Below are positions 16,779 through 24,780 of a DNA stretch of 64,000 bases, one piece after another; the stretch's first letter is position 1; each line of letters starts with the position of its first letter. A program made the position numbers and the translations under genes. The stretch covers positions 1 to 64,000 of the forward strand of contig NZ_JAGKJI010000038.1 in assembly GCF_020329485.1 (NCBI RefSeq). Direction: 5' to 3'. The stretch is from Bradyrhizobium cenepequi. GTDB taxonomy: Bacteria; Pseudomonadota; Alphaproteobacteria; Rhizobiales; Xanthobacteraceae. The notes under the pieces are model-generated. The model did not search any database and was not told the DNA's origin. It saw nothing but the letters and a program-made list of their open reading frames with translations.

Positions 16779-18341
16779 ATGGACGTATCAGCGCTGGACG
16801 AAGCAAGCTCGGCAGGGAACGCCGTCGGCATCGGCGAGATCATGCAGGCGATCGCCGAGCACAAGGGCTGCGGCACGTCCGGCGGCAGCGGCAAGGCGAG
16901 CTGCGGCTCGCAAGCCGGCCAGGGTGATCTGCCGACCGAGATCTGGGACAAGGTCAAGAACCACCCCTGCTACAGCGAAGAAGCGCATCATCACTACGCC
17001 CGCATGCATGTTGCAGTCGCGCCCGCCTGTAACATCCAGTGCAATTACTGCAATCGCAAATATGATTGCGCCAATGAATCGCGCCCGGGCGTGGTGAGCG
17101 AAAAACTAACGCCGGAGCAGGCGGCGAAAAAGGTGCTGGCGGTCGCCTCCACCATCCCACAGATGACCGTGCTCGGCATCGCGGGGCCCGGCGATCCGCT
17201 GGCCAATCCGAAAAAGACGTTCAAGACCTTCGAGCTGGTGGCCAAGGCCGCTCCCGACATCAAGCTGTGCCTGTCGACCAACGGCCTGATGCTGCCCGAC
17301 CATGTCGACACGATCGCGCGCTTCAAGATCGACCATGTCACCATCACCATCAACATGGTCGACCCCGAAATCGGCGCCAAGATCTATCCCTGGATTTTCT
17401 ACAACCACAAGCGCTACACCGGCGTCGAAGCCGCAAAGATCCTCACTGACCGCCAGCTGCAAGGCCTCGAGATGCTCACCGAGCGGGGCATCCTGTGCAA
17501 GATCAATTCGGTGATGATCCCGGGTACCAACGACCAGCATCTGGTCGAGGTCAACAGGGCGGTCAAATCGCGCGGCGCGTTCCTCCACAACATCATGCCG
17601 CTGATCTCCGCGCCCGAGCACGGCACCGTGTTCGGCCTCAACGGACAACGGGGACCGACCGCGCAGGAATTGAAGGCACTGCAGGATGCCTGCGAAGGCG
17701 AGATGAACGTGATGCGGCACTGCCGGCAGTGCCGCGCCGACGCTGTCGGCCTGCTCGGCGAGGACCGCAGCGCAGAGTTCACTAGCGAGAAGGTTATGGC
17801 CATGGACGTCAAATATGACCTGCAGATGCGCAAGGCCTATCAGGCCAAGGTCGAGGAGGAGCGCGTTGCCAAGGTTGCTGCCAAGCAGGAAGAGGTCGCC
17901 GAGCTTGCCAGCGAGATGAGCGACATCAAGCTCATGGTTGCGGTGGCGACGAAGGGCTCGGGCCTGATCAACGAGCATTTCGGTCACGCCAAGGAGTTCC
18001 AGGTGTACGAGCTCTCCATGGCGGGTGCCAAATTCGTCGGCCATCGCCGCGTCGATCACTATTGCCAGGGGGGTTATGGCGAGGAGGGGCGCCTTGCCAG
18101 CGTCATCCGCGCCATCAACGACTGCCATGCGGTGTTCGTGGCCAAGATCGGCGGCTGTCCAAAGAGCAATCTGTTGAAAGCCGGAATCGAGCCGGTCGAC
18201 CAATACGCCCATGAGTTCATCGAAAAATCAGCGATTGCCTGGTTCAAGTCCTATCTCGACAAGATGCAAAGCGGCGAGACCCAGCATACCCAGCGGGGCG
18301 ATGCGGCGATCCGCCAGGGCGCGCTGAGTTCAGCGGCGTAA
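16779..18341 (+). CDS. nifB: NifB, radical-SAM FeMo-cofactor core synthase
   Basis: Makes NifB-co, the [8Fe-9S-C] core of FeMo-cofactor, from Fe-S clusters and S-adenosylmethionine. The radical-SAM motif CNIQCNYCNRKYDC lies near residue 90, and further conserved cysteine blocks (HCRQCRADAVG) follow. From about residue 380 there is a NifX-like domain (GLINEHFGHAKEFQVYE), as in long NifB proteins. The 520-residue length is normal for rhizobia. ATG 16779 (AGGGAGAATGGAAGG upstream) is chosen because the sigma-54 promoter lies between it and the longer frame's start at 16704. First gene of a long operon. Confidence 0.97.
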   Translation: MDVSALDEASSAGNAVGIGEIMQAIAEHKGCGTSGGSGKASCGSQAGQGDLPTEIWDKVKNHPCYSEEAHHHYARMHVAVAPACNIQCNYCNRKYDCANESRPGVVSEKLTPEQAAKKVLAVASTIPQMTVLGIAGPGDPLANPKKTFKTFELVAKAAPDIKLCLSTNGLMLPDHVDTIARFKIDHVTITINMVDPEIGAKIYPWIFYNHKRYTGVEAAKILTDRQLQGLEMLTERGILCKINSVMIPGTNDQHLVEVNRAVKSRGAFLHNIMPLISAPEHGTVFGLNGQRGPTAQELKALQDACEGEMNVMRHCRQCRADAVGLLGEDRSAEFTSEKVMAMDVKYDLQMRKAYQAKVEEERVAKVAAKQEEVAELASEMSDIKLMVAVATKGSGLINEHFGHAKEFQVYELSMAGAKFVGHRRVDHYCQGGYGEEGRLASVIRAINDCHAVFVAKIGGCPKSNLLKAGIEPVDQYAHEFIEKSAIAWFKSYLDKMQSGETQHTQRGDAAIRQGALSSAA

Positions 18342-18352
18342 GGAAAATATCG

Positions 18353-18577
18353 ATGCCGTTCAAGATCATCGCCTCGCAATGCACGAGCTGCTCGGCTTGC
18401 GAACCCGAATGCCCGAATGTCGCAATTTCGGAGAAGGGCGGAACGTTCGTGATTGATCCGAAGAAGTGCAGCGAATGCATCGGCTATTTCGATGAGCCGC
18501 AATGCGTTGCGGTCTGTCCGGTCGACAACACCTGCGTCGTAGACACCTCATTGCCGCGCTACCAGGCGCGGGCGTAA
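18353..18577 (+). CDS. fdxN: Ferredoxin FdxN (2[4Fe-4S])
   Basis: A 74-residue bacterial-type ferredoxin with CTSCSACEPECPN and, after a nine-residue insert typical of nif ferredoxins, CSECIGYFDEPQCVAVCP. It probably supplies electrons for NifB or nitrogenase. It sits 11 bp after nifB (RBS TAAGGAAAAT), the standard nifB-fdxN pairing. Confidence 0.95.
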   Translation: MPFKIIASQCTSCSACEPECPNVAISEKGGTFVIDPKKCSECIGYFDEPQCVAVCPVDNTCVVDTSLPRYQARA

Positions 18578-18589
18578 AGGGGCGAGCCC

Positions 18590-18949
18590 ATGACCTTCAC
18601 GCTGACGGCCGCCGGGGAAAAAGTCACGAGTTCCGTGCTGCGCGCCGATGGCACCGCTGGCCCCAGCTTCCGGCTCGCCGTCACGGCCGGTGGTTGCTCG
18701 GGATTGTCCGCTGATACAGGTGTTGCGCCGGCACCGCCGCCCGGTCAGCAAGGCGTCGAGCGCAATCGCCTAAAGTTACTTCTCAATGCCGAGAGCCAGC
18801 TAATGCTTGGCGGTATAACCATCGATTTGACCGACACCGCTGCGCAGACTGGGCTGATCTTCCCAGAAGCAGATGCGCTGCTCCAGCGAGACCGCAAAGG
18901 CTGTCCATTAGAAAAAGGCTGCCCATTAGAAGAGGAAAGCTGCCGATGA
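18590..18949 (+). CDS. Second IscA/HesB-like protein
   Basis: A 119-residue relative of A-type Fe-S carriers: SFRLAVTAGGCSGLS is the first cysteine block. The normal C-terminal C-x-C is not in place; instead the end has KGCPLEKGCPLEEESC, produced by a tandem duplication of a short coding repeat (18896-18928). It may be a specialised or degenerating carrier. Its TGA overlaps the ATG of the TPR gene. Confidence 0.75.
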   Translation: MTFTLTAAGEKVTSSVLRADGTAGPSFRLAVTAGGCSGLSADTGVAPAPPPGQQGVERNRLKLLLNAESQLMLGGITIDLTDTAAQTGLIFPEADALLQRDRKGCPLEKGCPLEEESCR

Positions 18950-19482
18950 ACCTGGATGTGGCAGGCAACGCGCTGTCCGGGAGCGAGGAGGCGCTGATCG
19001 CGCACACGCTACTCGGCGAAGGCCTGCCTCGCGAAGCTGAGGATCATCTGTGGCAGGCCGGGCTGTCCTATCGCCTGGACGAGATCGCAGAAAAACACCT
19101 GCGCGAAGCGCAGGCGCTGGCGCCAGGTCACGCCGCCGTCCTGATCGGACTCTACCGCTTCTATTTCTACAAAGGTCGCTTGGCCGAGGCGTTGGAGGTC
19201 GCAAAGCTCTGTATTTCCACGGCAGCGCGTGAAAACGGTCTCGCAGACGACTGGCGGCGGGTCAGCGCTGCCGACGCTGCTTTCGATCGCTACGAGAACA
19301 TCCTGCCGCGCTTCTATCTATTTTCGCTGAAGGCCTACGCCTACCTGCAGATGCGGCTCGGGGATCTGGATGAAGGGCACGCGGCCGCCAGCGAGCTCAT
19401 GGAGCTCGACCCGACCGACAAAATCGGCGCCAAGGTGCTCTTGGACGTGCTGGAGCGGATGGGGCAGGACGATGACGGATGA
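18946..19482 (+). CDS. Tetratricopeptide-type protein of the nifB operon
   Basis: A 178-residue, helix-rich, soluble protein with TPR-like pairs (AEKHLREAQALAPGHAAVLIGL, then FYFYKGRLAEALEVAKLCI, then LQMRLGDLDEGHAAASELMELDP). Probably an adaptor. It overlaps the upstream IscA-like gene by 4 bp and the downstream LRV gene by 11 bp, so it is tightly coupled to nif transcription. Similar genes occur beside LRV and NifZ genes in other rhizobial nif clusters. Confidence 0.75.
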   Translation: MNLDVAGNALSGSEEALIAHTLLGEGLPREAEDHLWQAGLSYRLDEIAEKHLREAQALAPGHAAVLIGLYRFYFYKGRLAEALEVAKLCISTAARENGLADDWRRVSAADAAFDRYENILPRFYLFSLKAYAYLQMRLGDLDEGHAAASELMELDPTDKIGAKVLLDVLERMGQDDDG

Positions 19483-20245
19483 CATCGATGTGGCCCGCGA
19501 CTGGCTGGGTAACGAGGTCGACTGCGGCACCTGCACGCATCTCGGACTCAGGGCCAGTGGCGGCTGCCGCTTGATGCATGCCTGCGTCAACGACCGCTAC
19601 GCCCGCCGCATCGACCGCTTCTTCAACTGGAATCCGGTGCTGGCCGACGCTTACCTCACACATCCGCATTTCGAGGTGCGCGCGATCGCGGCCAAACACG
19701 CCAACCTGTTCCTGCTGCCGATGCTGCTCGACGATGCTGAGGAAATCGTGCGCTGGAACACGGCGCGCCGCCTGCCCAAGCGCTTTGTGCTGCGACTGCG
19801 TAGCGACCCGCATCGGGAGGTGAGGATGCGGGTTGCGACCTTGCTGGATGGCGCGGAGCTGGCGCCGATGATGTCGGATCAGGACTATTACGTCCGCCTG
19901 GTGGTGGCGAGCCGGATCGCGCCGACGCTGCTTGGGCGTCTCATGAACGATGACGAGCCCGATGTGCGCCGCGTGGTTGCGCTCCGCATTCCCTATGACT
20001 GGCTGCTCGCCATGGTCAAGGATCGCGATCCGATCGTGCGGCTCGAGATCGCACGGCGGCTGTCTCCGGATTCGCTCAGCGTGCTGCGCCGCGATCCGGA
20101 TTGGCGCGTCCGCCATGAGGTGGCAAGCCGCGTTACGGCGGCCGAGCTGGCGGAGTTGACCGAGGACGAGGACTCGATGGTGCAGGAAGTCGCCCGCGCG
20201 CGCGTGGCAGTCCGGCCCGAACGACCGAGAGGGAGTGGGACATGA
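19472..20245 (+). CDS. 4Fe-4S leucine-rich repeat variant (LRV) protein
   Basis: A 257-residue protein. An N-terminal cysteine cluster (DCGTCTHLGLRASGGCRL, HAC) matches the LRV-FeS4 domain of the Azotobacter LRV protein. Then follow about six repeats of roughly 24 residues (HPHFEVRAIAAKHANL, DPHREVRMRVATLL, DDEPDVRRVVALRIP, DRDPIVRLEIARRL, DPDWRVRHEVASRV), forming a helical array. Likely a protein-binding scaffold with a redox or structural cluster. Start ATG 19472 overlaps the TPR gene; its stop overlaps nifZ. Confidence 0.85.
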   Translation: MTDDIDVARDWLGNEVDCGTCTHLGLRASGGCRLMHACVNDRYARRIDRFFNWNPVLADAYLTHPHFEVRAIAAKHANLFLLPMLLDDAEEIVRWNTARRLPKRFVLRLRSDPHREVRMRVATLLDGAELAPMMSDQDYYVRLVVASRIAPTLLGRLMNDDEPDVRRVVALRIPYDWLLAMVKDRDPIVRLEIARRLSPDSLSVLRRDPDWRVRHEVASRVTAAELAELTEDEDSMVQEVARARVAVRPERPRGSGT

Positions 20246-20562
20246 GCAACATCGTTCGCGACAGCGAGGTGGTCGAGCTGACGGGGCCGCCTTTCTTCAG
20301 CTTTGGCGAAAAGGTGCGGGCCAACCGCACCATCCGCAATGACGGAACCTATGCCGGTAAGGAAATTGGCGAGATCCTCGCCAAAAAGGGGGAGGTGGGT
20401 TACGTCGTTTCAATCGGCACTTTCCTGCAGCAGTTCTACATCTATGGCGTGGAATTTCTCGAAAGCGGTAACCGGGTCGGCATGAAGCGCAAGGAGCTCG
20501 AGCCGGAGGTGGCGCGCGAGGAGCTTGAGGACCTGCCGTTGCCGGAAGAGGCCGCGCCATGA
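20242..20562 (+). CDS. nifZ: NifZ
   Basis: A 106-residue protein with the NifZ domain (F-GEKVRANRTIRNDGTYAGKE, GYVVSIGTFLQQFYIYGVEF). In Azotobacter and Klebsiella NifZ helps P-cluster formation in the MoFe protein. It overlaps the LRV gene and the next gene by 4 bp each (ATGA). Confidence 0.93.
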   Translation: MSNIVRDSEVVELTGPPFFSFGEKVRANRTIRNDGTYAGKEIGEILAKKGEVGYVVSIGTFLQQFYIYGVEFLESGNRVGMKRKELEPEVAREELEDLPLPEEAAP

Positions 20563-20798
20563 TCGACCCGAGGCTGCCGAAATACCAATGGGGCCAGCGC
20601 GTCAAGGCGGCGGTCGACCTCATTAACGACGGCTCCTTTCCCGAAGCACCGGCCGATGGACTCTTGATCGGCGCCGGAGGGCTCGGCGAGATCGTGCAGG
20701 TCGGCAGGCATACCGAAGCGAACGTGCCAATCTATCTCGTCGAGTTCGGCGAGCGGCTGGTCGTCGGCTGTCTTGAAGAAGAAATTACAGTGCTTTGA
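20559..20798 (+). CDS. Second, short NifZ-family protein
   Basis: A 79-residue protein whose core (KYQWGQRVKAAVDLINDGSFPE, GEIVQVGRHTEANVPIYLVEFGE) follows the same NifZ fold as the preceding gene, to which it is coupled by a 4-bp overlap. The tandem suggests an ancient duplication with division of labour. Confidence 0.8.
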   Translation: MIDPRLPKYQWGQRVKAAVDLINDGSFPEAPADGLLIGAGGLGEIVQVGRHTEANVPIYLVEFGERLVVGCLEEEITVL

Positions 20799-20808
20799 GG
20801 GGGGCGGG

Positions 20809-21168
20809 ATGAATGCTGCGGTGATGAGAAAAGTAGCAATCGGACTGATCCCTCACCCGAACGAGCTCGATCGCAAGCGGATCGAGCGCGCTTTGAGCTC
20901 GCGCAAGCGCTATCGCTATGTCTTGCCGAATGTGAAGCCGGTGAGGGGTGGCTATCTAATTGAGAGTCCCTGCTGCTCTCGCAATATCGACAAGGACGGC
21001 GAGCTGATCGATGTCGCGCTGATCCACTATGACATGGTGAACGGGATGTGGAAGCTGTTTCGCAAGGACCACGCGCATGGAATTTGGGAATTTTACAGCA
21101 TCTACCACCGACTGACCTCAGCGATCGAGGATTTGAACACGGATCCCGAGCGGCTGTTCTGGCAATGA
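20809..21168 (+). CDS. Small unknown protein of the nifB operon (DUF3024-like)
   Basis: A 119-residue basic protein. The C-terminal half (DVALIHYDMVNGMWKLFRKD, then WEFYSIYHRLTSAIEDL) recalls the DUF3024 pattern of a strand pair followed by a tryptophan-rich end; that assignment is tentative. A CC pair occurs in ESPCCSRN. RBS GAGGGGGGCGGG precedes ATG 20809. Function unknown; its position between nifZ and DUF6129-like genes implies co-expression with nifB. Confidence 0.65.
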   Translation: MNAAVMRKVAIGLIPHPNELDRKRIERALSSRKRYRYVLPNVKPVRGGYLIESPCCSRNIDKDGELIDVALIHYDMVNGMWKLFRKDHAHGIWEFYSIYHRLTSAIEDLNTDPERLFWQ

Positions 21169-21190
21169 AGCTGATTTGAGGAGCAGTTAT

Positions 21191-21472
21191 ATGGGAGCCG
21201 CGATGGCGCTTGGCACAGACGAACTGATCGAAATCGAACGGGTGCTTGCGGCGGCGGAGGCCGATGCAAGCCCATTCCTCGGGCTGCGGCGCCGTTTTCC
21301 GCACCTCGCCTTGACGCGCTGTGATGCGTCTGATGTGGCCGAGCAGCCGTTCCGAAGCTTTCCGCGTTTCGACCTGCATCTGATCGATGGCTGCGATCGC
21401 TGCGTGCAGATCACGGCCGATCCGGCACGAGCGATTGGTATCCTGCTGGCGGCAAGGAGTACTGAGCGGTGA
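21191..21472 (+). CDS. Small nif-associated protein (DUF6129-like)
   Basis: A 93-residue protein with the string FPHLALTRCDASDV and FRSFPRFDLHLIDG, which I associate with a small family confined to nif clusters. It contains one or two cysteines in DGCDRC. RBS GAGGAG lies 8 bp before ATG 21191; ATG 21203 is an alternative. Its TGA overlaps the start of the DegT-family gene. Role unknown. Confidence 0.65.
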   Translation: MGAAMALGTDELIEIERVLAAAEADASPFLGLRRRFPHLALTRCDASDVAEQPFRSFPRFDLHLIDGCDRCVQITADPARAIGILLAARSTER

Positions 21473-22671
21473 CCGGCGTGGAACTCACAGGGCATCGCGA
21501 ACATGGCGCGGACGCGGTCGATGCCGATGTATCCTTCATTCCGCTCTCCGATCCCGATATCACCTCGGCCGAGCTCTCTGCCGTGGAAGCACTGCTGTGT
21601 TCGCCGCGAATCTCCAATGGGCCGATCACTGACGCCTTCGAGAAAGCCTTCGCCGCCTATCTTGGCCGCGAATATGCCGTTGCCGTCCCCAGTGGCACGA
21701 TCGGGCTTCTGCTTGCGCTAAAAGCGCTCGGCATCGGACCCGGGCAGGAGGTGATCGCCTCGCCTTATTCGTTTCGCGAAACGGTGCATGCTATCAGTCT
21801 CGTGGGCGCGCGGGCCGTATTTGCCGACGTCGACTATTGGTCGGGAGCCTTGGCTCCTTCGAAGATCGAAGAGCGTATCACGGCCAACACGCGGGCTATT
21901 GTTGGTGGCAATCCCAATGGCCATCCGGCGCCATGGTCGGAGCTGCGGGCGATCGCGCAGCGCCATCAGCTGCCGCTCCTGGAGGATTCAACCGAGGCGA
22001 TCGGATCGCGATATAAGGGCGAACTCGTCGGCCGCTTTGGCGATATCGCCGTGTTCGACTTCGCCCAGCCATTGGCCCTGACCTGCGGCGAAGGGGGCAT
22101 GGTGGTGACCGACGACATCGATGTGGCCGTTGGCTTGCGCCGCCATCGCGCGCATCGGCTGGATGAGCGCTCCTCCGTTGTCGTCAGCAGCGCAGCGCCC
22201 CACCAAGCCGGCATGAGCGATCTCGCAGCCGCGCTGGGCCTTGCGCAGCTGAAGCGCCTCGACGAAATCCTGGAGCGGCGCCAGCTCGCCGAACAGCTCT
22301 ACAATGCGCATATGCAATCCTTCGAGGGTATCAAGCCGCCCTATGTGGGCCCCGATGTGACCGAAGTGAACTGGTTCCTCTATCTCGTCCATCTCGGGAC
22401 CCGCTTCACGCGATCCAGCCGCGACGCCATTGTCGATGACCTGCGCATCGAGCAGGTCGAGGCCGCCGCCTATTGCCATCCGTTGCATTTGCAGCGGCAT
22501 TATTTCGAACTCGGCTATCGTCATGGCGATTTCCTAGTTACGGAAAAGATCGCCGATCGCGCCCTGGCACTGCCGTTTCACACCCACCTTACCGACGACC
22601 AGGTCGCGTTCATCGTGGAGACGATGAAGGACGCGTCTATCAACATCGGCGCTGGCGCAGCAATTTATTAG
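21469..22671 (+). CDS. DegT/DnrJ/EryC1-family protein lacking the PLP lysine
   Basis: A 400-residue fold-type I PLP-family protein. Matches include PSGTIGLLLALKALGIGPGQ, the cofactor aspartate in LLEDSTEAIGS (Asp173) and GEGGMVVTDD. The family Schiff-base lysine (F-H-x-T-K before the glycine-rich loop) is replaced: the segment reads FAQPLALTCGEGG, with leucine about position 202. It should therefore not act as an ordinary aminotransferase; it may be a dehydratase-like, binding or regulatory protein. Overlaps the preceding gene by 4 bp. The first 20 residues are probably a poorly conserved extension. Confidence 0.85.
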   Translation: MTGVELTGHREHGADAVDADVSFIPLSDPDITSAELSAVEALLCSPRISNGPITDAFEKAFAAYLGREYAVAVPSGTIGLLLALKALGIGPGQEVIASPYSFRETVHAISLVGARAVFADVDYWSGALAPSKIEERITANTRAIVGGNPNGHPAPWSELRAIAQRHQLPLLEDSTEAIGSRYKGELVGRFGDIAVFDFAQPLALTCGEGGMVVTDDIDVAVGLRRHRAHRLDERSSVVVSSAAPHQAGMSDLAAALGLAQLKRLDEILERRQLAEQLYNAHMQSFEGIKPPYVGPDVTEVNWFLYLVHLGTRFTRSSRDAIVDDLRIEQVEAAAYCHPLHLQRHYFELGYRHGDFLVTEKIADRALALPFHTHLTDDQVAFIVETMKDASINIGAGAAIY

Positions 22672-22711
22672 AACCGAGGAATCATCATTCGGACGCAAAA
22701 GGAAGGCTTGA

Positions 22712-23037
22712 ATGTCGACAGTCACGGTCTCGCCGTGGGGCAAGATAATCGAGGTCATTCAAGCCACGTCACTCTTGGCGGTGCTGCAGAACCCGGAGAT
22801 CGCAGTTCCAGACAAATGCAAGGGCAGAGCCAACGCGGATCCTCCGACATCTTCGTTCAGCAAGACCGCAAGGAACTCTCGAGGGTGGCGCGCGAAGAGA
22901 ATGAGAAGCTCAATACGATCGGAGACGTCGGCTCCACGTTGCGGCTCGCCCGCGAGGCCAAGGTGTTCGGAACCGGAAACTTGATGATCGAGCCCTTGGG
23001 CTTCGGCTCGGGCTTCTTCAGGCTCGGCGTTAAATAG
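22712..23037 (+). pseudogene. Broken [2Fe-2S] ferredoxin gene
   Basis: The frame starting at 22712 gives MSTVTVSPWGKIIEVIQATSLLA, then PDKCKGRA, like plant-type ferredoxins of nif clusters. After about 22830 the homologous text continues in another frame: SSDIFVQQ, KELSRVAREENEKL, then RLAREAKVFGT. The cluster-binding C-x4-C-x2-C (expected ECGSC block) is lost at the shift and the later cysteine of RLACQ-type text reads RLARE. It cannot bind the usual cluster. Confidence 0.75.
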
Positions 23038-23049
23038 CGGGGAAGGCAA

Positions 23050-23202
23050 ATGGATTGCGCAACGGGTCATTGTTCCCTGAACGGGACAGTGGTCGAGCTT
23101 AGTGAGCGCCCGGCCGGCCTCATGCCGCACCAATGGCTTGATGTTCTCAGCGGCGTCGATGCCTACCAGAGCTGGCCCGGGGACTTGGCGTGCTTCGGCT
23201 GA
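23050..23202 (+). CDS. Possible 50-residue protein between ferredoxin remnant and Rieske gene
   Basis: ATG 23050 follows GGGGAAGGCAA, a good RBS. The frame codes for 50 residues including MDCATGHCSLNG and PHQWLDVLSG, ending in ACFG. Three cysteines are present. No family is recognised; it could be a real small nif gene or the remains of a larger one. Confidence 0.4.
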   Translation: MDCATGHCSLNGTVVELSERPAGLMPHQWLDVLSGVDAYQSWPGDLACFG

Positions 23203-23272
23203 CCCGTGCCGCTGTCAATGCCTTTCAGTCAGGAAAACGCGACGACAGCATGAGCGAAGGGAGCACCGCGAC

Positions 23273-23722
23273 ATGGGCAGCCAAGAGATTGAGGTGTTCA
23301 CCGTCTGTCACGCCGATGCAATCGAGCGGGGCGGCGCGCAGGGTTTTAGCCTGTCGCGGATCGACGCGAGCGGCGAGAGCCGGCCGTTTCCGATTGTCGT
23401 GGTGCGGACCTTCGACAATGATTATCACGGCTATGTCAACCGCTGCCCGCATGACGGCGTCTGGCTCAACATCGGCTCCGGCGAATTTTTCTCCTCGGAC
23501 CGCGCCTTTCTCAGATGCGGCCGGCACGGTGCGACCTTCGAGATCGACAGCGGGTTTTGCATCGACGGCCCCTGCAACGGAAAAGCCCTTGAGCCGGTTG
23601 CGCTCGCCGTAATCGGCGGCGACGTCTGCCTGTGTGGCGTGAAGCTGGTGGAGGACAACGGATTTCCCGATCCGTTCGAAGACAGCGACGAAACCATGGA
23701 CATCATGATCCACCCGGATTAA
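23273..23722 (+). CDS. Rieske-type [2Fe-2S] protein, second copy
   Basis: A 149-residue protein with NRCPHDGVWL (C-x-H), LRCGRHGATFEID (C-x2-H) and GPCNGKALEPV, closely parallel to the 12297-12710 protein. It has an extra acidic C-terminus (DPFEDSDETMD). Likely a soluble redox carrier. ATG 23273 is preceded by GGGAGCACCGCGAC. It is the last gene of the nifB-directed run. Confidence 0.85.
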   Translation: MGSQEIEVFTVCHADAIERGGAQGFSLSRIDASGESRPFPIVVVRTFDNDYHGYVNRCPHDGVWLNIGSGEFFSSDRAFLRCGRHGATFEIDSGFCIDGPCNGKALEPVALAVIGGDVCLCGVKLVEDNGFPDPFEDSDETMDIMIHPD

Positions 23723-23869
23723 CAGGCATGATCTCATGACCCGTGGCTCAGAAGCCCTTTCGGGAAAGCGTCGTCGTTCTCATGAACATCGGTGCAGGCG
23801 TGTCGCTGCGTTCGAACTGGAGCGATCAAGGGCCGGGGCACGCCGGCGGAAGTCATCCTGTAGCCCAGC

Positions 23870-24320
23870 ATGAATGAACGGTACGGGGACACTCGAACAG
23901 CGAGACGCGCAGCCATTTCGATGTTCGAGCGCATTGGCGGCGTTGCGAGGATCAACCGGCCGGTCGACAGCTCTTATCGCGTAAGGACGCATTGCCCGAA
24001 ACGGAGATCATTCGCGTCGTGCATCCGGCTGATCGCGGGGGCACCAAGGAGGTGTTCAAGCGCTGGCTCAGCGAATGGACTGGTGGGCCAAAGCTCTATA
24101 CGCCCGAGAAGGGCCATTCCAGCGGCTGCGCCAGCTCGGTTTTTCTCGTCGGCGGCGCTGAGCTCGACGCCTGGCTCGCCGGCATGTGCGGCGGCATCGC
24201 AGGAGACGATCGCCAACGAAATCGCGCGCGCCGAACTCGATTTCGCGCTGTCAACGCTCGCCGACTGCAGGCGCAACCAGGCCGGCAAGCCGTATGATGA
24301 AAGGCGGCGGCGCATCCGCA
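23870..24320 (+). pseudogene. Truncated hemoglobin (group II) pseudogene
   Basis: Pieces in different frames rebuild a truncated hemoglobin: ISMFERIGGVARI at the N-terminus; after a frameshift near 23975, ALPETEIIRVVHPADR and RWLSEWTGGPKLY with GH after it; then ELDAWLAGM; and after another shift near 24195 ARAELDFALSTLAD. The E/F-helix motif HPRLR is damaged (GHSSGC). At least two frameshifts, so non-functional. Confidence 0.75.
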
Positions 24321-24635
24321 AGACTAGGTGGGGGCGCTAACCTCCCGCTTGCCTTTTCCTTTCCGTTCGCTCTTGGCCTGCGATAAACGCCGGCGTTCTT
24401 TAGGAGGATCGGCGGCTGCCTCTCCACATTGCTAAATCCAGAATCGCGTGCGGGCGAGCGCGAGCTGCACGGCTTCACGCCGTCTATGGAGTGACGCAGG
24501 CCGGCAAGGGGGCGAACATCGACCTCAGCGCTGCTTGGACGGGTGAAGCCGGGTGCGGGCTTCGCTTCCGATGAGACTGCGCTTGTGGAGGCGCCGAGAC
24601 CGAGCAGGTGCTCGTGACATCCAAAGCGCTCTTGA

Positions 24636-24776
24636 GACAAAGAAAGCCCCCGGCGGCCACAACACCGCCGAGGGCTCCGTCTGGGCGGGGTGGGGTGTAG
24701 ACCCAGACGTAACAGGACCGTTAGGGGATTGAGATAACGATCCTGTATCAGGAGTTCTTGGTTCGCTGGAACCAAG
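24636..24776 (-). ncRNA. Candidate structured small RNA
   Basis: On the minus strand three strong hairpins follow each other: 24757-24776 (8-bp perfect stem, 4-nt loop), 24678-24709 (8-bp perfect stem CGTCTGGG/CCCAGACG, 16-nt loop) and 24645-24676 (terminator). A smaller TCCTG-ATA-CAGGA hairpin lies between the first two. No convincing protein frame covers the block. The 5' end and promoter cannot be placed; a transcript of 140-250 nt ending at about 24636 is proposed. Inference from structure only. Confidence 0.4.
24645..24676 (-). terminator. Rho-independent terminator
   Basis: On the minus strand AGCCCTCGGCGG and CCGCCGGGGGCT form a 12-bp stem (one mismatch) with an 8-nt loop, followed directly by TTCTTTG. 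The T-rich side is on the minus strand, so it ends a leftward transcript. Confidence 0.7.
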
Positions 24777-24780
24777 TTGG

